Source of the DNA: Siderastrea siderea
Lineage: Eukaryota; Cnidaria; Anthozoa; Scleractinia; Rhizangiidae
Direction of reading: 5' to 3'
NCBI GenBank assembly: GCA_964030785.1
Contig: OZ034971.1
Span: forward strand, 11,708,579-11,772,578
DNA: 64,000 bases
Shown: positions 58,300-64,000 of the stretch, piece by piece
How the letters are laid out: every line of letters begins with the position of its first letter
Numbering within the stretch: the stretch's first letter is position 1
Program-made: the position numbers and the translations under genes
Notes under the pieces: generated by a model
Databases searched by the model: none
What the model saw: the letters and a program-made list of their open reading frames with translations, nothing else
What the model was told of the DNA's origin: nothing

Positions 58300-58444
58300 A
58301 GGTAGTTAGCTATCTTATTTGTTATATAGAATTAACTTTTTATTGTAATTATTTATTAATGTAATTGGCTCGAAGATATTAGCACTTGAGTGCTACACTG
58401 TAAATTCGAGGGTAAATAAAGTTTATTGATTGATTGATTGATTC
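58300..58444 (+). mobile_element. Possible LINE 3' tail with (ATTG)n
   Basis: An AT-rich stretch ends in 'gggtaaataaagtttattg' followed by about five ATTG/TTGA repeats. CR1/L2-type LINEs typically end in short tandem repeats of this kind after an AATAAA. No reverse transcriptase sequence was found upstream, so this would be a severely 5'-truncated copy. Confidence 0.4.
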
Positions 58445-59408
58445 AATGACGTCACATTTCACGCATAACACAATCCCTAAAAAGGGAAAACCCCTCTGTT
58501 GAAATTGAACACTGTGAACGGCTCCTTAAGGCTGTATTTTAAAACTGGCCTAAGAAGTAGTTCGACATTTTTTGAAAACGTCGACAGTTTTTAGTGGGCT
58601 GGATAGGACTTAAGATAAATCTGAGCAAATTTGCAAAACATACCCTCAAACTTTTCGGGTTAAAGGCGGACGTATCCGGCCTTTAGACCCCTGCGGCCGG
58701 CTAAACTTGAGGGGAGCTTACGTCACCCGAGCACACTGCCCAGGGACTGCCCTTTCTGGCAGTAGGCATTGTAGCGGTAGGACTCAAGAGGCCAAGAGGG
58801 GGTAGCGTGGGGAGAAAATGGCCTCTTTTGCTGAGCACACTTGATTTTTAAGACAAGACAAGTGCTTTGATAGTGCTTGAAAAACATCAAGGGTATTTTT
58901 GTGTGTGTCTCTGGGTCAAAGGGCAATCTCAGGTGTACTGCCACAATAGACTGCAAGCTGGGAAATCACAAAGAGCTGCAGAGCTAGCCTTATGGGGTCA
59001 GAGATCCACAGGGGAGGGGAGGCAAGTGGATCTAGCTAGAGGGCTTTTGCTGGTTAACTGCAGGTATCTCTTGGCAAATTCAGTCAGAAATTGGCGCGTC
59101 GCTTCGTGGTTGCGCTCTAAATTTTGCTAACAAGGGCCTAGAACGTGCAATGGCTGTAGGCCTTCTCATATTAATGTTCTATTTGGGATAAACAAAATGC
59201 CCCTTGCTATGAAAAAAGTAAATTTTTAAGCTTTTAAGAGATGTATTTTAGACGAATGAAAAAACCCTTCAAGTTGCCTCACAAGACATCTCGACTTTAG
59301 TTTTTTCTTATTTTTTTTTTTTCATTTTGCAGATTTGCTCGCCACATAGCGTCGCTTTCTGTTTGCCACTGAAAAGATAAAACTGGCTAAACAGACGCTA
59401 AGATTCTG

Positions 59409-59735
59409 ATGTACTCGTTAAATGAATTAATCAAAAGCAGTTGGAAGATGGAAGGACAGCCCACTTACAGTAAGAAAAGCTACCCTTTGGTCTTTACAAG
59501 CAAGATGCCTGTGAAGCAGGAAAGAGCACCGGAGCCATTATTCAGCGCCATTGATTACCAGCAGAGAAATGGACCACTGGCAATGCAATCAAGCTCACGT
59601 GCAGATCTCTTGACCGATATTCAGATAACTGACCTCCATGGATTACTCCCTCATGGTTTCCATGGAGAGCTTCCTGGTTCCCAGATTGATAACCCGAGGC
59701 CTAAGTTGCCAGCAAAGTATCCATTGGATGCAAAG
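59409..59735 (+). CDS. Gene A2 coding exon 1 (109 codons)
   Basis: It begins MYSLNELIKSSWKMEGQPTY and ends before AAG|GTGACA. An in-frame TAA lies 18 bases before the ATG, as in A1. The 5' untranslated part starts after TTTTGCAG at 59333. VKQERAPEPLF and DLHGLLPHGFHG are shared with A1 in whole or with single changes. Confidence 0.85.
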
Positions 59736-62700
59736 GTGACATTTTTCTCAGTCGAGGTGCATGTACAATGCAATGTACAGCGATTATCTCACTCTGATAA
59801 TTGTTCGGAGTACATTGCAACGAGTAAATAAAAGCAAAATACTTGAAACGTCCCTTTGTGTTTTCTCAGATTGTTTAAGGGAATTCGGATTCTTTAGCTT
59901 ATTATTTACGTCCCGGAAATTTTGAGGGAACGGATGCTTATTTCACGAATTTCCTTTCTACGTTTGGCTTCTCGAAAATGCTAGCTGACCTTATTCCACA
60001 TTCTAAACGACATATTTTTCTCTCCGCAAACAAAAAGAATTAGTTTACCCACCTTTTACTTTGCCAAAAAAGAGCTAGTGTTCTATGTGGTACTGCTACA
60101 GGGTCCTAACTTTTGATCCCCAAAACGTGTCAATTTTCGTTTGCAATCTCATACAACCTGACATCCGATCCCTAAATAAGTTGCTGATCCCGCGGGTTTT
60201 AAATTGTCACTTCACGCACCTTTCGATCTCAGAGTCGCCTCAGTAACGACCCTGTTATAATCATTTTAGTCTTGAGTTCTAATCGATCGATGACGTCTCC
60301 TCGACAGGTTGATATTCCCGAGCTGGGCACTTGGTCACCCTACCAAATCACCTCTAAAAATGACTCCAGAGGTCAGAACGCTGCATCAAGGCAAGTTAAT
60401 TCCCAAGCCTCGCTGCCATCTTACAAACTGAGTACCCAGGTAAAGATGGTAGCCTCTCAACAGGTCTCCCAACCCTTACTTACTTACAGTAGTAGTTACC
60501 GTCCACAGGTATCCCAGCACCACCAACTGCGTTCATTTAATGCACCGGGGAACGTCACTGTGCCACGTTACCATAGCTGCCCCAGTGGTTGTCAGTGTGA
60601 TTGTCATGCGCTACCTCAAAGGGCTTGTTCACATGACAAGAAATATAAGCGCCCTTGTGTGATAATGGCGCCCGTGAAGAGTGAAAAGCCAGCCTCTTCA
60701 ACTGTCACCCATCTGCCATTGCAGGTAAGGGCACTTTTATCCCAGGGGTTGGGGGGAGCATTCGACTTATGTTTGGCAAAAAAGCCCTAAAATACCAACC
60801 CTGTTTAGGACAAGACCCTCCATTTAGGTCCCTGTATAGGACAAATGACAAAATACATACCCCTTGTTAAACTGAAATACTGTATAAGCCACATTTGACG
60901 ACGACATCCGTGAAACCGTACCCTGTTTAGTACAAATTTAGACCCTGTTTAGGACAGACTCGCTTAAAATTATATACCCTTTTCAGGGCGAGAGAGATCA
61001 AAAATCATACCCTCTGCAGCGGCACTTCCCCGTGTAGGCCATATAAGGGAACACCTCCGGGACTTTTATTCCATACTTCCTCTATTAAGCGGTCTTTTTT
61101 AAGTTGACAAAAGGGTAGGGGGTGTGCTTATTAAAGGGAGTGTTTGTTAGAGGAAGGGGCTTGTTTCATCTGTCTAAGTTGAAGTTCTATCTAAACCATT
61201 CAGGAAGAACATCACTGATTGAAATTCACGAGTTGTCGACACAACCTTTCCTAGATTATGTGACAGACACACTGATTCAACAAACTGCAAGGTGACTGCT
61301 GCCTAAATTTTCAGGAACAACCTAAGCAAAATCTTGAGTAATATTTAACAATTATAAAAAACTGGACTAGGTATATTGGATTTCTAGCATTTTGATTGGC
61401 TGAACAGAGCTAGGCTATCAGCTTATATACCTGCTGTGACCAAATATGGTCAATGGACACTCAACAACAAAGTGCAAATAGTAATTTAAGCATTTAGCGT
61501 TGTGTTTACAGTTATTACGTCGATCATTAACATTTTACAAACGGTACGTTTTGTCGTGAAGGCGTTCCACTCCGAAATATCACGACAAGACAAAATAAAA
61601 CACAGTAAAATGGGAGAGAAGCTAAGCATTTAATAAAAACTGTCACACATTCATGGCGAGTCAGTACAAAAATCAAGAAGCAATCTAAACAAGTTTTGAA
61701 CAAACTACCAAGAAGGAAGGAAGGGCGACATTTTTTCGGCTATACCACGCAAAATTGACACTGGCTTACCTGCACTCATTGTAGCTCTGTGTTCCAAAAG
61801 CTCCATAATGTTTAGATACAAATCGGATGCCATGTAAAATGAGTTGAATCGCTTTCCTAGTTGTTTGAGTGTTGTTTTTACCATTCCGTCCGCAGCCTCT
61901 AAACTAAGAACAACAGCGTTTTTGTGCTTTGCGTTTAACAAACTTGTCTAAGGTGGTGAATTCTGACGTTCCTCACAACAGCAATCGTTTTTCCAAGCTG
62001 CATTGAAATTACCAGTTCAAGTTCAAATTCTGTCTTCAGTTCGATCAAACAAGCACATGTCGACACATGATGGAGCTGTTGTGCGAACAGATTACAAACT
62101 TGTTCGGCTCAACTCCCGCAGCTATTATGGTAAAATCGTACAGCTTCAACCTGCTTTGAACGATGATTACAACGATGTTTCAAGAAAAATCAAACACTAA
62201 CACATTTCAGAACCAATAATTAGAAGATTTTACCCCCAAAACTTGTGCCTCTTCGTTCACATCGGAGCAGTTTCATTGATTCATTCAGCTTTGGGAAGAA
62301 ACGCTACAACACTTTGCAAAGTTTTGGCGCCTTTTTCGCTCAGTCATGTGACCGATTCTTAGTTCCTTTTTATGTCTTTTCTCATTTTTTTTCTTTCTTT
62401 TTTTCTTTCTTGATTTTATAACAGTTAAAGTGTATAGTGGTTGAGTTTTTAATAAAACAATTATTCTACTCAGGCTTGCTGGATATCAAATGATTATAAC
62501 CAACTCGGCGCTACGCGCCGGCGTTGATTATCTAATTAGGAATTAGATTATGAGCTAGAGATTTCTATCGCGTGATAGTTGATGAGGCCGAAGGCCGAAT
62601 CAACTATCACGCATAGAAATCGAGAGCGAATAATCTAATTGTTTCAGTATAAATCTCGATTAATATACCACGAAAGTGAAAAGTTTTACTTAATTGTATT

Positions 62701-63946
62701 GTTATTTTGAAGTATAAGACTGCGCCTGCCACTCACCTTTTCGCTACTCACTATCTATCACGGAATAGATAGCGAGTAGGATAGCCAATCAGATTGCAGC
62801 ATTTATGATAGAACGCTATTAGATTTATACTAACATTCGATATCCAGCACGCCTCTCGTAGTGGCACACGAGGCAATAGCCGAGTGTGTCACTGATGTTA
62901 CTACCACATTTTGACGTCTTCTGTGATCTATTAGTGAACAAACACACGGCAACATGGAATCTATTCGTTTTATATAATAAAGAAACAAAATATACAAAAA
63001 AGCTTGTTTATTTCAAAATCTTTCAAAATAACTCGAAAGCGGCTCCTTTTCCCACTTTGACAAACACGAAAATAGCGATTTGACGTAATCTAATAGATCA
63101 TATTCTCTAAATTCTCTAACATTTTCTAAATTTTCACAACTTTCCGCCATTTTAAAAAACAGAGGGAAAAATGTTTTAATGATGACGTAATCTATGCGTC
63201 TGTCCTCTAATAGATCATAAGTGAGAACCAATCACAATGCGTGCACAATTGAGCTTACTGTATAAAGGATAGATTGCAGAAAATCAATAACAAAGCTTTG
63301 GTCAAATTTGTAGTCAACAGACCTAATGCACAAGTAGTAGGGATGGGAAGGGAGTGATTTGATAATGGAAGGGGGCTTACAAGAAAACTAAGTAAAGGGA
63401 GGGTAAAACATGTTAAATAAAGTGAGAAATACAGTGGCTTTTGAAGCCCTACGAATAATATCACAGTAAAAACAAATGACTACTTTATACTGTATACGTA
63501 AAATGCGTTGTGAATAACTTTATTAAAAAAACCCTTTTCTCCAGGGCTTGAACAATCGATGAAACCGATGATCGGAAAATCAATCGATCAATCGATGACA
63601 ATCGATGCCTTGTTAGTTAATTGGCATCGATTGGCATTGGCCAATCGATGACCAATCGATAATCACACAAAAGTGGTCGCAACTCATCGATTGTCATCGA
63701 TTGGCGTTAAAAAATCTCGGTATCCCAGGTTCCAGCATGTACGTATACGCTCTTGCAGTACGCACGAATGTTTGAGATGATTTGAATTTGTTCACTGGAT
63801 TGTTTGTATGCAGTTGCATGGTTTCAAAAATCAACAAAAGAAACACACTTCACAGATCAAACGCAATTTTAACAAACCATTGAAGCCGCCCGGTATTGCC
63901 AATATCGGGCGGCTTCAATGGTTTGAAGAGAATTGCCAACAGAATG
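59409..63946 (+). CDS. Gene A2: paralogue of A1, incomplete at the window end
   Basis: The predicted join so far is 59409-59735, 60308-60724 and 63856-63946, with the last exon(s) outside the window. Exons 1 and 2 are well conserved with A1, with only in-frame length changes (109 vs 111 and 139 vs 142 codons), which argues for coding constraint during most of their history. Exon 3 is 91 bases instead of 66 owing to a palindromic insertion, so the frame into the next exon is shifted. A2 may be a recent pseudogene or use another downstream frame. Intron 2 is expanded to 3.1 kb by repeats. Confidence 0.7.
60308..60724 (+). CDS. Gene A2 coding exon 2 (139 codons), Cys/His cluster
   Basis: The boundaries are GACAG|GTTGATATT and CAG|GTAAGG. 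SCPSGCQCDCH, RACSH and RPC keep every Cys and His of the A1 cluster while the surrounding residues vary, which is the pattern expected if these residues are functional. Confidence 0.85.
60740..61040 (-). repeat. 'GTTTAGGACA' repeat block in intron 2 of A2
   Basis: Several imperfect copies of 'ccctgtttaggaca' stand between a GC-rich border and 'cctctgcagcggcac...ccgtgtaggccatataaggga'. I associate this arrangement with a dispersed repeat abundant in cnidarians. A short related end, 'ccccaggggaggggtactc', is inside each U copy (near 2889). Confidence 0.5.
61705..61941 (-). CDS. Unassigned 78-codon frame in intron 2 of A2
   Basis: It reads LNAKHKNAVVLSLEAADGMV, then KTTLKQLGKRFNSFYMASDL, then NIMELLEHRATMSAGKPVSI, ending at TAG. 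The composition is helical and protein-like, but it has no ATG at the start and no recognised family, and it lies in repeat-rich intron sequence on the strand opposite to A2. A fragment of a transposon protein is the most likely source. Confidence 0.3.
   Translation of the reverse strand: MLNAKHKNAVVLSLEAADGMVKTTLKQLGKRFNSFYMASDLYLNIMELLEHRATMSAGKPVSILRGIAEKMSPFLPSW
62472..62854. mobile_element. ~383-bp hairpin MITE with GGCCGAAGGCC centre
   Basis: The ends AGGCTTGCTGGATATCAAATG and (complement) AGGCGTGCTGGATATCGAATG form a 21-base TIR with two mismatches (the last base of each is counted, written as nearly 20). The centre is a long hairpin (TAGATTAT..., GTGATAGTTGAT, GGCCGAAGGCC, ATCAACTATCAC). 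A 3-base CTC may be the target duplication. There is no coding frame. Confidence 0.7.
63545..63720. mobile_element. Second ATCGAT-rich repeat block
   Basis: About a dozen ATCGAT words, mostly as CAATCGATGA or its complement, start after CCAGGGCTTGAACAATCGAT, which resembles the TIR of the 611-bp element (CCCGGGGTAGTCAATCGAT). The right end is not a clean inverted copy, so this is either a truncated relative or an independent element of the same design. It lies in intron 2 of A2. Confidence 0.55.
63856..63946 (+). CDS. Gene A2 coding exon 3, frameshifted by palindromic insertion
   Basis: The acceptor is TTCACAG and the donor AATG|GTATGA, both as in A1. NFNKPLKPPGI matches A1, after which 25 extra bases appear. 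They make CCATTGAAGCCGCCCG and its perfect complement around an 11-base spacer (63879-63921). The exon remains open but ends one base past a codon, unlike phase 0 in A1. Confidence 0.7.
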
Positions 63947-64000
63947 GTATGAACTTGAGAAGAACATCCATGCTTATATTTCTATAATGGTAATAATATC

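Larger units (their letters stand above)
55700..59330. other. Intergenic region between B2 and A2
   Basis: It corresponds in position to 22.3-24.6 kb on the left but is largely rebuilt by repeats (listed separately). The frames here are short. Sequence near the right end (59285-59332, a T-rich tract and TTTTGCAG) aligns with the A1 upstream intron end, so the missing first exon of A2 should lie in this interval. Confidence 0.5.

Overview
The window is animal nuclear DNA. It is AT-rich and intron-bearing, has no bacterial-type operons, and is crowded with short inverted-repeat transposons, a Penelope-like retroelement fragment and a tRNA-derived SINE. The mix of repeats (Penelope fragment, 'GGCCGAAGGCC' hairpin MITE, 'GTTTAGGACA' repeats, ATCGAT-rich MITEs) is what I associate with cnidarians, probably an anthozoan such as a stony coral. 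That placement is inference, not proof. Most open frames in the window are short and look non-coding. No rRNA, histone, snRNA or CRISPR locus was recognised.

The layout is dominated by segmental duplication. A ~6.5 kb unit ('U') occurs as three direct tandem copies, U1 26419-32944, U2 32945-39367 and U3 39368-45872, plus a partial fourth copy, U0, at 1-5199. After U0 and again after U3 comes the same ~1.1 kb hinge, followed by an older, diverged copy of part of U in reverse orientation. The blocks 5200-10304 and 45873-51060 are therefore direct duplicates, and each array ends in a large fold-back (arrows in, hinge, arrow out). U1 and U3 are almost identical over about 18 kb of paired positions at a constant offset of 12,955, which points to a recent dimeric duplication or gene conversion.

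The second array lies inside a still larger, older inverted duplication. Gene A occurs as A1 on the minus strand (17180-22260) and as A2 on the plus strand (59333 to beyond the window end). A conserved first-exon-like block B occurs as B1 on the plus strand (about 25.1-25.4 kb) and B2 on the minus strand (about 55.4-55.6 kb). The order is A1(<) B1(>) U1> U2> U3> hinge <U' B2(<) A2(>). The left flank 24.6-28.1 kb matches the reverse complement of 51.4-55.7 kb with much more divergence than exists between the U copies.

The best-supported gene is A. It has a non-coding upstream exon (an acceptor lies upstream of the ATG) and four coding exons, all in phase 0, which together predict 408 residues in A1. 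It is a hydrophilic protein with a sumoylation-like VKQE, a Cys/His cluster and an acidic linker followed by a Cys-containing C-terminal region. I do not recognise the family. A2 preserves exons 1 and 2 well, but its third exon carries a 25-base insertion that makes a perfect 16-base palindrome and shifts the frame.

Each U copy carries an exon-like frame resembling the N-terminal region of Crypton/QRICH1/ZMYM-type proteins, ending in a conserved GTAAG donor. Several insertions can be read to the base with their target duplications: a 344-bp MITE in U0 only, a 730-bp element splitting a Penelope-like GIY-YIG reading frame, a piggyBac-like MITE, a Harbinger-like MITE and a 611-bp ATCGAT-rich MITE.
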